NCBI GenBank assembly: GCA_029265315.1
Contig: JAJUJM010000002.1
Coordinates: 239,473-303,472, forward strand
Reading direction: 5' to 3'
Length of the DNA stretch: 64,000 bases
Source: Actinomycetota bacterium
GTDB taxonomy: Bacteria > Actinomycetota > Coriobacteriia > Anaerosomatales > PHET01
A program made the position numbers and the translations under genes. The notes under the pieces are model-generated. The model was not told the origin of the DNA. It saw nothing but the letters and a program-made list of their open reading frames with translations, and searched no databases. Below are positions 26,706-35,481 of the stretch, in pieces (position 1 is the stretch's first letter; every line of letters begins with the position of its first letter).

Positions 26706-27555
26706 GCACCCCCTCCTTTCGTGATGTCGGCATCTCGCGCCCGCGCCGCACAAGGTCCACCCGCGTATAGGCGACGCGAAAGCCCGCACGTTCCTGGTTG
26801 CGCTGCGAGAGCGACCCCGGAGCCGCCTCACTCACCGCGATGTCACAGCCGGCCTCAGCGCCGATACGCAGCCGGTGGCGCTGGAGCGACTGCTGGACCC
26901 CACGGCCGCGGAAGAGCGGCAGCGTCGTGTCCGCCGACAACCAAGCCACGCCGTCGTCGATTCCGAGCTCGCCGGTTCCTGCAGCATTGCCATCCACCAT
27001 GGCGAGAAACAGCCGGGCCTGTGGCCGGGACGCCACGACCACGGCGAGGTCGAGCTGCTCGGAAAGCGGCGGCAGCGGGTCTGAGAAGCCGGTCGCCGCG
27101 ACAAGCGCCCACGTCTGCCGCTCCTCCTCGGTCCTCGCCTCGACGATCTCTATGCCTTCGGCAGCAGGAGCGAAGACGTCCGCCTCCTCGAAGCGGCGGA
27201 CGAGCACGTTCTCGAAACCGTCGACCACCCACCCGCGTGACGACAACGTCCGCGTCAGACTCGGGTCAGCCAAAGGACACACGCTGGCGACGGCGGGAGA
27301 GTCGCGCTCCTCGAAGAAGCGCTCGACCGCTTCCATGTCCGCGGAGGTGACCGCGCCGGAGAAACCGAGGCCGACAGCGCCGTTCACCGGCGAGCGGGCG
27401 GCGAGATACCCCGCCACACCGCCCGCGACGTCGAGCGTCCCCGCATCACACGCGAGGTCGAGAGCGCGCGCCGTCGCGACGAACCGCCGCATCTCCGCCG
27501 CGGCCAGCGCCTCGAGACGCGCGGCGAGCTCGCGGCCGGCGTGAAGGACCGTCAC
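26698..27555 (-). CDS. GNAT-family N-acetyltransferase
   Basis: The 285-aa protein has two halves. The first 140 residues are a poorly conserved GNAT-like domain. The second half shows a typical GNAT core with TGELGIDDGVAWLSADTTLP and the acetyl-CoA loop LFRGRGVQQSLQRHRLRIG, ending in SQRNQERAGFRVAYTR. The GTG start overlaps the stop of the PPC-domain gene (GTGA). The substrate is unknown. The gene sits between a secreted protein and a dehydrogenase in one transcript, which gives no clear hint of its role. Confidence 0.78.
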   Translation of the reverse strand: MTVLHAGRELAARLEALAAAEMRRFVATARALDLACDAGTLDVAGGVAGYLAARSPVNGAVGLGFSGAVTSADMEAVERFFEERDSPAVASVCPLADPSLTRTLSSRGWVVDGFENVLVRRFEEADVFAPAAEGIEIVEARTEEERQTWALVAATGFSDPLPPLSEQLDLAVVVASRPQARLFLAMVDGNAAGTGELGIDDGVAWLSADTTLPLFRGRGVQQSLQRHRLRIGAEAGCDIAVSEAAPGSLSQRNQERAGFRVAYTRVDLVRRGREMPTSRKEGVHE

Positions 27556-28493
27556 TGTGTGAACAACCCTATCCGATACCAATAGGGCACCGCACCGTTG
27601 CCGGAGTCGGTCGACAGGACCCTGAGGTGGTAGGTGGTTCCGCTCAGGTTGTTCCACGTCCACAGCTTGTAGACGGCCCCACCCGACGCGGTCTCCCCCA
27701 GCTTGGTCCCGCCGGCGTCGTAGAGCTCCATCTCGACCGCTCGGTTCGCGAAGAAGCCGGTGAACAGCGCGATCGCGTGGGGGCCATCGTTGAGCGCGGT
27801 GATCGAGTACCAGTCCTCGTCGACGTTACCGACCGGGTTGAAGATGTTGTGCAGCTCGCTGCGCTGCATGCAGAGTTCGTAGCGATATGTGTCATCCGAC
27901 GCATACCGGGATGAGCTGAAGCCCGTGCTCACCGGCAGCGGACGCGCACCCGCCCGAGTATCGTCAGCGTCCTCGTACGAGTCGCCCGCCGTGGGCTTGG
28001 GAAAGCCTGTCGAGACCCGCACCAAGTAGCGCTTGCCCGCGGCGCCACTCGTCTTCTGATAGGGCCGGAACCGGATGTAGACGGTCGTCGAGGCGGGCGC
28101 CACGAAGTCGTACGTCTCGGCCACATCGTCGCCCAGGTAGCTCTCGCTCTTGATCGGGACGTACTTCGTTCCCGACTTGCGAAACACCTGCACGCGCACC
28201 CATGCATCACGGCTCTTGATCGCGGACGAGTAGACCTTGACGGAGTACTCCTTCCACGCCGTGGCCTTGAACTTGATCCAGTCCTGATCGGTCGCCGAGG
28301 TGAAGGTGTGGACGCGTGCGTTGGCGTTCACGACGTCGGCGAACAGCGTCGTCTGTTTCGCCGCAGCCGCGGAGTTGTCAGGTTCGTACGCGTCCGCGGC
28401 AGCGAAAGCGCTCGCGGGCGCGGCGAACATCAACACCGCGACGAGCCCACCGGCCAACCGCAGTACCAGTGAGACGGACCTCGTTCCTACCAT
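27552..28493 (-). CDS. secreted protein with two PPC-like domains
   Basis: The 313-aa protein starts at MVGTRSVSLVLR with a signal peptide ending near AFAAADA. It has two bacterial pre-peptidase C-terminal (PPC)-like beta domains, each opening with a D-x-Y-E-x2 motif and carrying a DQDWIKF or DEDWYSI signature: DAYEPDNSAAAAK with ATDQDWIKFK, and DSYEDADDTRAG with NVDEDWYSITA. Such domains are usually appended to secreted peptidases and may bind surfaces or calcium. Here they stand without an enzyme. A GGGGG site precedes the ATG. Its role is unknown. Confidence 0.75.
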   Translation of the reverse strand: MVGTRSVSLVLRLAGGLVAVLMFAAPASAFAAADAYEPDNSAAAAKQTTLFADVVNANARVHTFTSATDQDWIKFKATAWKEYSVKVYSSAIKSRDAWVRVQVFRKSGTKYVPIKSESYLGDDVAETYDFVAPASTTVYIRFRPYQKTSGAAGKRYLVRVSTGFPKPTAGDSYEDADDTRAGARPLPVSTGFSSSRYASDDTYRYELCMQRSELHNIFNPVGNVDEDWYSITALNDGPHAIALFTGFFANRAVEMELYDAGGTKLGETASGGAVYKLWTWNNLSGTTYHLRVLSTDSGNGAVPYWYRIGLFTQ

Positions 28494-28541
28494 TTGTGAC
28501 CCCCAGATATGACGGTGACGGATGATGCACCCCATGGGGCA

Positions 28542-29114
28542 TCACGCCAGCTTCTCGAGCACCCATGCCAGGTTCTCGCCCAGCCTACGCATCGTCGCCA
28601 TACCCTCCTCGTCCTCAGCGACAGCGCCCTTCGGGCCGCCCACGCCCAGGTTCCAGTAGCTGGAGCCCACCACGACCATCTCTCCGATGAGGAAGAAGTG
28701 GTTGATGGTGTCGAAGGCATGGATGGCCCCGCCACGCCGCACCGCGACGACCGCCGCGCCCGGCTTTCGCGCCAGCAGGTTGCCATTGCCGCGCGACACG
28801 TAGCCCGTGCGGTCGATGAGCGCCTTCATCTCCGCGGTGACGTCCGCGAAGTAGGTCGGACTGCCCAGCACGATCGCGTCGGCCCCGAACAGCGCCTCGA
28901 TGACCGCGTTCCCATCGTCACAGCGGCCGTGGCACTGGCCGTCGGCCTTCTCGCGGCACACTCCGCAGGCGGTGCAGCCACGCACGTCCTTGCCCGCCAG
29001 CTCGATGAGCTCACACTCATGGCCGGCCGCGCGAAGTGGCTCGAACACGGCCTCGATGAGCGCGGCGGTGTTGCCCTGACGGCGAGCCGACCCGTTGACT
29101 CCGACGACCTTCAT
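28542..29114 (-). CDS. NADPH-dependent FMN reductase / flavodoxin-like protein
   Basis: The 190-aa flavoprotein starts MKVVGVNGSARRQGNTAALI, the FMN phosphate-binding loop of the iron-sulfur flavoprotein/FMN-reductase family. It then has a cysteine-rich stretch (GCTACGVCREKADGQCHGRC) and GSPTYFADVTAEMKALIDR. The spaced Cys resemble the [4Fe-4S] site of the iron-sulfur flavoproteins of anaerobes, though one spacing differs. It likely transfers electrons from NAD(P)H or ferredoxin in the cytosol. It is coupled to the membrane protein upstream by an ATGA overlap and may form a small redox pair with it. Confidence 0.85.
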   Translation of the reverse strand: MKVVGVNGSARRQGNTAALIEAVFEPLRAAGHECELIELAGKDVRGCTACGVCREKADGQCHGRCDDGNAVIEALFGADAIVLGSPTYFADVTAEMKALIDRTGYVSRGNGNLLARKPGAAVVAVRRGGAIHAFDTINHFFLIGEMVVVGSSYWNLGVGGPKGAVAEDEEGMATMRRLGENLAWVLEKLA

Positions 29115-29617
29115 GACCCCTCCGCTTCCTTCAAGCTAGATGCCTTCATCGCCCCCACCGCGGCGCGCCAGAACGCCCGGTCGGCCACGAGCAGCGCCGC
29201 TCCGACGCCCACATAGAGCGCACCGAGTATCCCTGCCCCGACGACCCCGGGGCGCACGAACGTGTTGCGTATCGCGATACCGCCACCCATCATCACCGCC
29301 ACGAACAGCCACGATCTCCACGAGAAGAAGCCGAAGATGCACGCATGGCCCCTTTTGCGGATGCGCTCGATCGCTTTGGCAGCGACGCGGTCGAGCACGT
29401 AGCGGGTCTTGGGTACGGCGATCAACACCGCAAGCGAAGCTCCGAGCAGCCACGCGTGCCACGAACGGTCGTGCACGTAGACGACACCGCGGACGAGCAG
29501 GATACCGGCACCCACCGCCCAGACGACGGCGGCTGCGAACAGCTGGACCCGGACACCGGCCCGGGGCGTGAGGCGATCGAGGACCCGTGGCGAGACGGCG
29601 TCCGGACGAACGGGCAT
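29111..29617 (-). CDS. polytopic membrane protein, unknown
   Basis: The 168-aa protein (ATG with AAAGGAC upstream) has about four transmembrane helices: LFAAAVVWAVGAGILLVRGV, WLLGASLAVLIAV, a central WLFVAVMMGGGIAI, and GVVGAGILGALYVGVGAALL. Between them lies a basic cytosolic loop (AKAIERIRKRGH). It shows no enzyme motif. Its stop overlaps the start of the FMN-binding protein by 4 bp, so the two are translated together and may interact. I do not recognise the family. Confidence 0.65.
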   Translation of the reverse strand: MPVRPDAVSPRVLDRLTPRAGVRVQLFAAAVVWAVGAGILLVRGVVYVHDRSWHAWLLGASLAVLIAVPKTRYVLDRVAAKAIERIRKRGHACIFGFFSWRSWLFVAVMMGGGIAIRNTFVRPGVVGAGILGALYVGVGAALLVADRAFWRAAVGAMKASSLKEAEGS

Positions 29618-29774
29618 GTAAGTCCTTTCAGGGCTTGGGTATCGCGGTCCCCACTGTACACGAAGGAGATCGCCTGAGGCGCCCCGGGTAAGCGCGGATT
29701 CGCCCATGTTATGCAGTACGGAATATCATCTATGCATTCATTCGCCATGTGCGGACGCCGACGGAAGGAGCCGC

Positions 29775-31145
29775 ATGGTCCCGGACGAGAGCAAACCGAC
29801 TCGACCTCGCCGCCTCATCGTGATGGGGGCCGCCGGCCGGGACTTCCACAACCATCTCGTGACGCTGCGGGACGATCCCCTCGTCGAGGTCGTCGCCTTC
29901 ACGGCCACGCAGATTCCCGGCATCGATGATCGGACCTTCCCGGCCGCGCTCGCAGGCGCTCGCTACCCAACCGGAATTCCGATTCACCCCGAACGCGACC
30001 TGCCGAAGCTGATCAGAGACCTCGAAGCCGACGAGGTCGTCTTCGCGTATTCCGATATCGCCCACGATGACGTGATGCACAAAGCATCACTCGTGTTGGC
30101 ATGTGGTGCCGACTTCCGGGTCATCGGACCTGACGCGAGCATGCTGCGGTCGATAAGGCCGGTGATCAGCGTGTGCGCGGTGAGGACGGGCGTGGGCAAG
30201 TCGGGCATCACACGACGCCTGTTCGAACGCCTGAGAAGTCGGGGGCTCGCGGCCGTGGCTGTTCGTCATCCCATGCCGTACCGTGACCTCACGACGATGG
30301 CGGTCGAACGCTACGCCTCGACGGCGGACCTGGACCGCCTCGGTATCACCATCGAGGAACGTGAGGAGTACGAACACCTCGTGGATGTCGGCGCGGTGGT
30401 GATGGCCGGCGTCGACTATGAGGCGATTCTGCGCCAAGCCGAGGAGGAGGCCGACGTCATCGTCTGGGACGGCGGCAACAACGACTGGCCGTTCTTCAGA
30501 AGCGATCTGGAGATCGTGGCCCTCGATCCGCATCGCCCTGGCCACGAACGCGGCTACTTCCCCGGAGAGGTGAACCTGCTGCGCGCTGACGTACTCGTCA
30601 TCAACAAGGTCAACACCGCAGAGCCTGAGGCCGTGAACCGCCTCAAGGACAGCGTGCGCGAGCACAACCCGGGAGCGAGACTGATACTCACCGCCTCAGA
30701 GATCACCGTGACCGAACCGGAATCGCTCGCTGGCAGGAAGGTGCTCGCGATCGAGGACGGGCCGACGGTCACGCACGGGGGGATGGCCTACGGCGCCGCA
30801 GCACTCGCGGCACGCGCAGCGGGCGTGGCGGAACTGGTCGACGCGACACCATACGCTGTCGGCTCGCTCCGCGAGACGTTCGCCGCGTATCCCCACTTGA
30901 CCGAGGTCCTGCCGGCGATGGGGTACTCCTCAGCGCAGTTGGCCGACCTCGAGGCGACCATCGCTGCGACGCCCTGCGACGTCGTCGCGGTCGGCACGCC
31001 CATCGACCTGGCGCGCCTCATCCGCATCGACAAGCCCGCCGTGCGCGTGACCTACCGGGTCACCGACGCCGGCGAGGACAGTTTGGACTCTGTGGTCGAC
31101 GACTTCATCGCGGCCCACGGACTGGCGGGGCGTGACGCGAGATGA
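29775..31145 (+). CDS. cyclic 2,3-diphosphoglycerate synthetase-like P-loop protein
   Basis: The 456-aa protein starts at MVPDESKPTRPRRLIVMG, with a strong GGAAGGAG site. It has a Rossmann-like N-terminal domain (GAAGRDFHNHLVTLRDD) and a P-loop NTPase domain with the Walker A VRTGVGKSGITRR at about 160-170. The sequence matches the cDPGS/GTPase family first described from hyperthermophilic methanogens, where the enzyme makes cyclic 2,3-diphosphoglycerate, an ion-paired solute. Bacterial homologues are mostly uncharacterised. It overlaps the carbamate kinase start by 4 bp (ATGA), so the two proteins are made together. The true reaction here is unknown. Confidence 0.78.
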   Translation: MVPDESKPTRPRRLIVMGAAGRDFHNHLVTLRDDPLVEVVAFTATQIPGIDDRTFPAALAGARYPTGIPIHPERDLPKLIRDLEADEVVFAYSDIAHDDVMHKASLVLACGADFRVIGPDASMLRSIRPVISVCAVRTGVGKSGITRRLFERLRSRGLAAVAVRHPMPYRDLTTMAVERYASTADLDRLGITIEEREEYEHLVDVGAVVMAGVDYEAILRQAEEEADVIVWDGGNNDWPFFRSDLEIVALDPHRPGHERGYFPGEVNLLRADVLVINKVNTAEPEAVNRLKDSVREHNPGARLILTASEITVTEPESLAGRKVLAIEDGPTVTHGGMAYGAAALAARAAGVAELVDATPYAVGSLRETFAAYPHLTEVLPAMGYSSAQLADLEATIAATPCDVVAVGTPIDLARLIRIDKPAVRVTYRVTDAGEDSLDSVVDDFIAAHGLAGRDAR

Positions 31146-32107
31146 GGCCGGTGCGCGATGCGGTGGTGGCGCTGGGAGGCAACGCCATCGCCCGGTTCGG
31201 TGACGACGGGACCGTCGAGGCCCAGCTCCGACGCGCCACCGAAGCGATGCGCGCCGTCGCCGACCTCATCGAGAACGGCGTACGGGTCGTGCTGACGCAC
31301 GGTAACGGCCCCGTGATAGGCGCGACCGTGTCGGGCGCGGAGGCGGCCGACGGCTACGTCCCGACGATGCCGCTGTTCATCGCAGGCGCCGACTCGGAAG
31401 GCGGCATCGGCCTGATGCTTCAGCAGGCCCTCGGCAACGAGCTTGCGGCCCGCGGCCTGCGCACCACCGTCGCCACCGTGGTCACCCAGGTCGTGGTCGA
31501 CCCCGGCGACATGGCCTTCGACAACCCGACGAAACCCATCGGGGGCTACAGAGACGCCGCCGAAGCGCGCCGTCTGGCCAGCGAGTCGGGGTGGGTGATG
31601 AGGGAGGAGCCGGGTCGGGGTTGGCGCAGGTGTGTCGCATCCCCGTCACCCAAGCGTATCGTCGAGCTCGAAGCGGTGACCGCCTTGCGTGACGCCGGCA
31701 TCGTGCCCATCGCGGCGGGCGGCGGAGGTGTACCGGTCGTGGAGCGGCCCGACGGGACGCTCGCGGGAGTTGACGCCGTGATCGACAAGGACTGGACGGG
31801 CGCGCTACTGGCGCGTGACCTCGGAGCCGACTCGCTCGTGACCCTCATGGAGCAGGATGCGCTCTACGAGGACTTCGGGTCCCCGCGAGCAAGGCCCATC
31901 CCGAGACTGACGGCGGCAGAAGCCGAAGGTCTCGTTCCAACTCTGCCCGCCGGCTCCGTCGGCCCGAAGGTCGCCGCCGCGTCGTGGTTCGCGAGACACG
32001 GAGGTCGGTCCATCATATGCCGAGCCGAGGATCTCACGGCCGCGCTGCACGGACGGTCGGGGACATGGATCGAAGCGGACGACGACGAGGACCCGCACGC
32101 CCCCTGA
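31142..32107 (+). CDS. arcC: carbamate kinase
   Basis: This 321-aa amino-acid-kinase-fold enzyme interconverts carbamoyl phosphate plus ADP with ATP plus carbamate, the ATP-yielding step of arginine, agmatine or purine fermentation. Visible family motifs are VVALGGNAIARFG, LTHGNGPVIGAT, MAFDNPTKPIGGY, RRCVASPSPKRIVE, AAGGGGVPVV and GVDAVIDKDWTGALLA. No arginine deiminase or carbamoyltransferase gene is nearby, so the substrate source is open. It is translationally coupled to the cDPGS-like gene and followed 20 bp later by an orphan gene and a palindromic site. Confidence 0.93.
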   Translation: MRPVRDAVVALGGNAIARFGDDGTVEAQLRRATEAMRAVADLIENGVRVVLTHGNGPVIGATVSGAEAADGYVPTMPLFIAGADSEGGIGLMLQQALGNELAARGLRTTVATVVTQVVVDPGDMAFDNPTKPIGGYRDAAEARRLASESGWVMREEPGRGWRRCVASPSPKRIVELEAVTALRDAGIVPIAAGGGGVPVVERPDGTLAGVDAVIDKDWTGALLARDLGADSLVTLMEQDALYEDFGSPRARPIPRLTAAEAEGLVPTLPAGSVGPKVAAASWFARHGGRSIICRAEDLTAALHGRSGTWIEADDDEDPHAP

Positions 32108-32112
32108 CACGC

Positions 32113-32128
32113 TGTGACCGCGGTCACA
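32113..32128. promoter_or_regulatory. CRP/FNR-family-like palindrome between arcC and the orphan gene
   Basis: TGTGACCGCGGTCACA is a perfect 16-bp palindrome with the ideal CRP form TGTGA-N6-TCACA. It touches the possible ATG of the next gene and shares the GTGAC-N4-GTCAC skeleton with the site before the cytochrome promoter. It could be an operator or, on RNA, a short hairpin. Confidence 0.45.
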
Positions 32129-32796
32129 TGCACCGAGTCGAGAACGCTCAACCGTTCCCCGTGCACCCCCGATATCCGTGGTACCTCACTGACACTCGCG
32201 TACTCGGACCGGGAGCCACGGACGTGCTGACCGCAACCTCAGGACTCACGCAGATCCGCGAGCATTACGACGGCGAAGCCCGGGAGATGCTCCGCGTCGT
32301 ACTGAACTCGACATCCGCCGCCGAGGCCAACCTGGCGTTGGAGGTCCTCAAGCCCTCGGTGCCGGAGAAGGCCCTCGTGTGTGCCTGCAACCTTCGAGAG
32401 ATCATCCGCGCTCTTCCCTCGTCGCCGTTCGCCATGAGGGTCGACGAGTCGGTCCTCGCACGGGCCGCAGGTCTCGAACGACACATGGCTACCCTTGAGA
32501 AGACGCTTCCCGATCGCACCGAGCTCATCGTGACCACCGCCGGCAACCTCGTCCTCGACATCATCGTCCGCTATGAGGGCGAGAAGCTCTTCTGGAATCC
32601 CATCCCCGTGACCGACGACTACATCAGCGTCGGCGTCCTGGACCGGCTCATCGAGAGCGATCACCTGCTCGACGCGATCATCGACCTCGCGCAGTGCATG
32701 GGCGTGGTCCTGAACCCGAAGTTCTACCTGTCCCTTGAGGATTGGCACCTGGAGTACGCCGCCGACGTCTTCGACGGCCTTGGAGGTCTGTTCTAG
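32128..32796 (+). CDS. unrecognised protein downstream of carbamate kinase
   Basis: The product (222 aa from ATG 32128) is soluble and shows no motif I can name. It looks alpha/beta, with conserved-looking segments VCACNLREIIRALPSSPFAMRVDES, LIVTTAGNLVLDIIVRYEG and LNPKFYLSLEDWHLEYAADVFDGL. No ribosome binding site precedes ATG 32128, and the palindrome overlaps that codon. A GTG at 32161 (VHPRYPWYL) is an alternative. Its place after cDPGS and arcC suggests a part in the same process, but nothing in the sequence shows what. Confidence 0.6.
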   Translation: MHRVENAQPFPVHPRYPWYLTDTRVLGPGATDVLTATSGLTQIREHYDGEAREMLRVVLNSTSAAEANLALEVLKPSVPEKALVCACNLREIIRALPSSPFAMRVDESVLARAAGLERHMATLEKTLPDRTELIVTTAGNLVLDIIVRYEGEKLFWNPIPVTDDYISVGVLDRLIESDHLLDAIIDLAQCMGVVLNPKFYLSLEDWHLEYAADVFDGLGGLF

Positions 32797-32810
32797 CCAT
32801 ATCCGTGAGA

Positions 32811-32882
32811 CCCGCGACCGGGCGATTCACGCCATCGAAACGCCCCAGCTCACCCAAGCCTCGCAGCAGGCCCGGTCGCGGG
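32811..32882. repeat. 13-bp inverted repeat between convergent genes
   Basis: CCCGCGACCGGGC (32811-32823) and its exact complement (32870-32882) flank 46 bp between the ends of the orphan and pncA genes. It may act as a bidirectional terminator with a large loop. There is no T run, and the right arm ends just short of the pncA stop. Confidence 0.6.
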
Positions 32883-32887
32883 AGCAC

Positions 32888-33511
32888 TCACATGTCGGCA
32901 CCCAGGTCCTTGGCGCTCACGATGCGGCACCCGGCTGACCGCATCTCATCGATCGCGGCCGCACCGTCACCCGGACGCAGGTCCACGGCGCGTACCCCGT
33001 CCGCCACCACGCTCACCCTGAAGCCAAGCGCACGCGCGTCAAGCGCGGTGTACTTGACGCAGTAGTCGGTCGCCAACCCCACCAGCGTCACGTCATCGAC
33101 CCCGAGCGATCGCAGCGCTTCGGCAAGACCGGTGTCGCGCAGGTGACCGTTGTCGAAGAACCCACTGTACGAATCGATGGCGCGGTCGCTTCCCTTGCGG
33201 ACCACGAGGTCGATCGCCGCCACGTCCAACCCGGAATGGAACGAGGCCCCCGGTGTGTTCTGTACGCAGTGGTCGGGCCACAGGACCTGCGTGATGCCAT
33301 CGAGCTCGATGGTCTCGCCGGACACGCGACCCTCGTGATTGGACGCGAACGACGCGTGGTCCGCAGGGTGCCAGTCCTGCGTCGCGACCACGATCTCGAA
33401 CACGCGAGCGAGTGCGTTCGCGACCTCGACCACCTCATCTCCGTCTGGCACGGGCAAAGACCCGAACGGCATGAAGTCGTTCTGGATGTCGACGAGTACG
33501 AGTGCGTTCAC
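32888..33511 (-). CDS. pncA: nicotinamidase
   Basis: The 207-aa isochorismatase-fold amidase turns nicotinamide into nicotinate for NAD salvage. Marks include the catalytic Asp in LVDIQNDFMPFGSL, the metal-site ATQDWHPADHASF, and the nucleophile Cys in VGLATDYCVKYTALDA, with GVRAVDLRPGDG near the end. Its ATG lies three bases after the pncB stop, so nicotinamide deamidation and the next step are encoded together. The length and all catalytic residues are intact. The gene converges on the orphan after arcC. Confidence 0.95.
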   Translation of the reverse strand: MNALVLVDIQNDFMPFGSLPVPDGDEVVEVANALARVFEIVVATQDWHPADHASFASNHEGRVSGETIELDGITQVLWPDHCVQNTPGASFHSGLDVAAIDLVVRKGSDRAIDSYSGFFDNGHLRDTGLAEALRSLGVDDVTLVGLATDYCVKYTALDARALGFRVSVVADGVRAVDLRPGDGAAAIDEMRSAGCRIVSAKDLGADM

Positions 33512-33514
33512 CGC

Positions 33515-35050
33515 CTACTCCTTCGGCTCACAGATGCTCGCGGCCTCGGCCTCAGCGAGCGCCTCGGCGCTCGGACCCGCCTCGGATGGCGCGATGCCGC
33601 GCGCTTTGAGCACGAGCGCCGTCCGCAGGTCATGCAACCCGCGCTCAAGCCCCACTGGGTACACGTGCGGGTTCAGGAAACGACGCACCGTGGGATCCAG
33701 TTCCTCCACGCCGGCGATGGCGCGCTCGCGTATCGAGACGAGCGAGGGCTTCTCGTAGACGAGTCGGCCCTCGACGAAGACCGGCACGAGCAGGTCCTCG
33801 AAGGTCTGGTCCTCTGAGAAGCGCTTCCTGCGCGTGGGGTCGGCCGGGTCGACCATGGTCGCACACGGACCGGGGTCGTGGTGGATGTCGTAGACCATGT
33901 CGCCTGCCAGCGTGCCGTCCGGGCGCCGGTAGCGCCGTACGCCCGGCACCCCCGGCGTCGTCACCTTCGTGGTCTGCTCAGACACCTTGATGCGCGGCAG
34001 CCAGCGCTCTTCACCGGGACGCCGTATCGCGGACAGTTTATACACGCCACCGAGTGCCGGCTGGTCCCACGCCGTGGCGAGCTTGGTACCCACTCCCCAG
34101 ATGTCGACGGCGGCGCCTTGGTCCTTGAGCGAGGCGATGAGGTGCTCGTCGAGCTCGTTGCTCGCAACCACCTTGACGTCGTTGAGGCCCGCTTCATCGA
34201 GCATCTCGCGAGCCCGGCGGGAGAGCCACGCGAGGTCGCCGGAATCGATGCGCACCCCCAACAGTCTCTGGCCACGCTTGGCGAGCTCCAGCCCGACCTC
34301 GATGGCGTTCCTGACACCATCGAGGGTGTCGTAGGTGTCCACGAGCAGCGTCACGTTGTTCGGTAGCGCGTCGGCATACGCCAGAAACGCCGCTCGCTCG
34401 CTGTCGAACGCCATGACCCACGAGTGGGCGTGCGTGCCGGCCACGGGTATGCCGAATCGCATGCCGGCCGCGACGTTCGAGGTGGACGTGCAACCGCCCA
34501 CGTATGCCGCACGACTCGCGGTCATGCCGCCATCAGGCCCTTGGGCCCTGCGAAGACCGAACTCGAGCACTGGGTCGCCTTGGGCTGCAAGGCGACACCT
34601 CGCTGCTTTGGTCGCGACGAGCGTGGCATAGTTGACACGGTTGAGCAGGGCCGTCTCGACCAGCTGACACAACGCGATCGGACCTGTGACCCTGAGCAGC
34701 GGTTCGCGAGGAAACGCCACCGTGCCTTCCGGCATGGCATCTATACTGCCCTCGAACCGGACCTGGCCCAACCAGTCCAGGAAACCGCGTCGGAAAAGCG
34801 GCTGGCCGTCTGCGCCCGTCAGTCCCGACAGGTAATCGATCTCGTCGCCTCCGAACCGGAAGCCATGGATGAAGTCGATGACCTGCTCGAGCCCGCAGAC
34901 CACCGCGAAGCCGCCACCGAACGGGTTCTCACGAAACGACAGGTGAAAACAGGCGTGGGTCTCGGCGAGGTCCGAAGACAGGTACGCCTGTGCCATGGTG
35001 AGCTGGTACAGGTCGGTCAACAGCGCCCCAGCGGCTCCACCGCAGTCCAT
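33515..35050 (-). CDS. pncB: nicotinate phosphoribosyltransferase
   Basis: The 511-aa enzyme joins nicotinate to PRPP with ATP use, giving nicotinate mononucleotide in the Preiss-Handler route. The start MDCGGAAGALLTDLYQLTMA is set by GAGGAGGGGCCG just before it. Family segments seen are ENPFGGGFAVVCGL, the regulatory-His-type GTHAHSWVMAFDSERAAF, and GVRIDSGDLAWLSRRAR. It forms a two-gene salvage operon with pncA. The 197-bp divergent region upstream contains an AT-rich stretch around 35148 but no promoter I would assert. Confidence 0.94.
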   Translation of the reverse strand: MDCGGAAGALLTDLYQLTMAQAYLSSDLAETHACFHLSFRENPFGGGFAVVCGLEQVIDFIHGFRFGGDEIDYLSGLTGADGQPLFRRGFLDWLGQVRFEGSIDAMPEGTVAFPREPLLRVTGPIALCQLVETALLNRVNYATLVATKAARCRLAAQGDPVLEFGLRRAQGPDGGMTASRAAYVGGCTSTSNVAAGMRFGIPVAGTHAHSWVMAFDSERAAFLAYADALPNNVTLLVDTYDTLDGVRNAIEVGLELAKRGQRLLGVRIDSGDLAWLSRRAREMLDEAGLNDVKVVASNELDEHLIASLKDQGAAVDIWGVGTKLATAWDQPALGGVYKLSAIRRPGEERWLPRIKVSEQTTKVTTPGVPGVRRYRRPDGTLAGDMVYDIHHDPGPCATMVDPADPTRRKRFSEDQTFEDLLVPVFVEGRLVYEKPSLVSIRERAIAGVEELDPTVRRFLNPHVYPVGLERGLHDLRTALVLKARGIAPSEAGPSAEALAEAEAASICEPKE

Positions 35051-35247
35051 CGGCCCCTCCTCGCAGCGCGTAGGTACTGTCGCGACGAGAGTACCACCGC
35101 GTGCGCCCGGCACGGCATCGGGTACCTCGACGCGCGAATTGTTACATGATGTGAAATCCGACGAACGGTCGGTCACAGATGGCCATCACGGGTACCATCG
35201 CCTAGCGTCGTACGGGTGGAGACGATGCAGCCGAGTGGAGGGTGGAG

Positions 35248-35439
35248 ATGTCAGTGTCGACCGACCCGACCGTCCTGTCGTCCGCGCGCGATGACCTTCA
35301 CGAACCGCCTCACAAGACACTCGGACCGCGCCCCTATCGCGTATCATCGAACCAGGACCCATACGCGGAGGCCGAGCTTCAGAGGCGCATCGAGCGGACA
35401 CGCTCCATGATCGAGAAGGCGCGCCGTCAGCTCCTCTGA
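35248..35439 (+). CDS. 63-aa small protein, unknown
   Basis: The ATG is preceded by GGAGGGTGGAG. The product is hydrophilic: a disordered N-terminal half (HEPPHKTLGPRPYRV) and a charged C-terminal helix (AELQRRIERTRSMIEKARRQLL) that could form a coiled coil. It ends 42 bp before the Fe-S protein gene on the same strand and may be its partner. The ribosome site makes it plausible, but nothing else supports its function. Confidence 0.5.
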   Translation: MSVSTDPTVLSSARDDLHEPPHKTLGPRPYRVSSNQDPYAEAELQRRIERTRSMIEKARRQLL

Positions 35440-35481
35440 AGTCCCAGCGCCCCCGCGACGAATCAGGGGGCGACGTGCGCC

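Noticed and set aside
35146..35162. FNR- or NAD-regulator-like box in TTGTTACATGATGTGAA
   Set aside because: The two arms do not match without a bulge, and no known motif fits.
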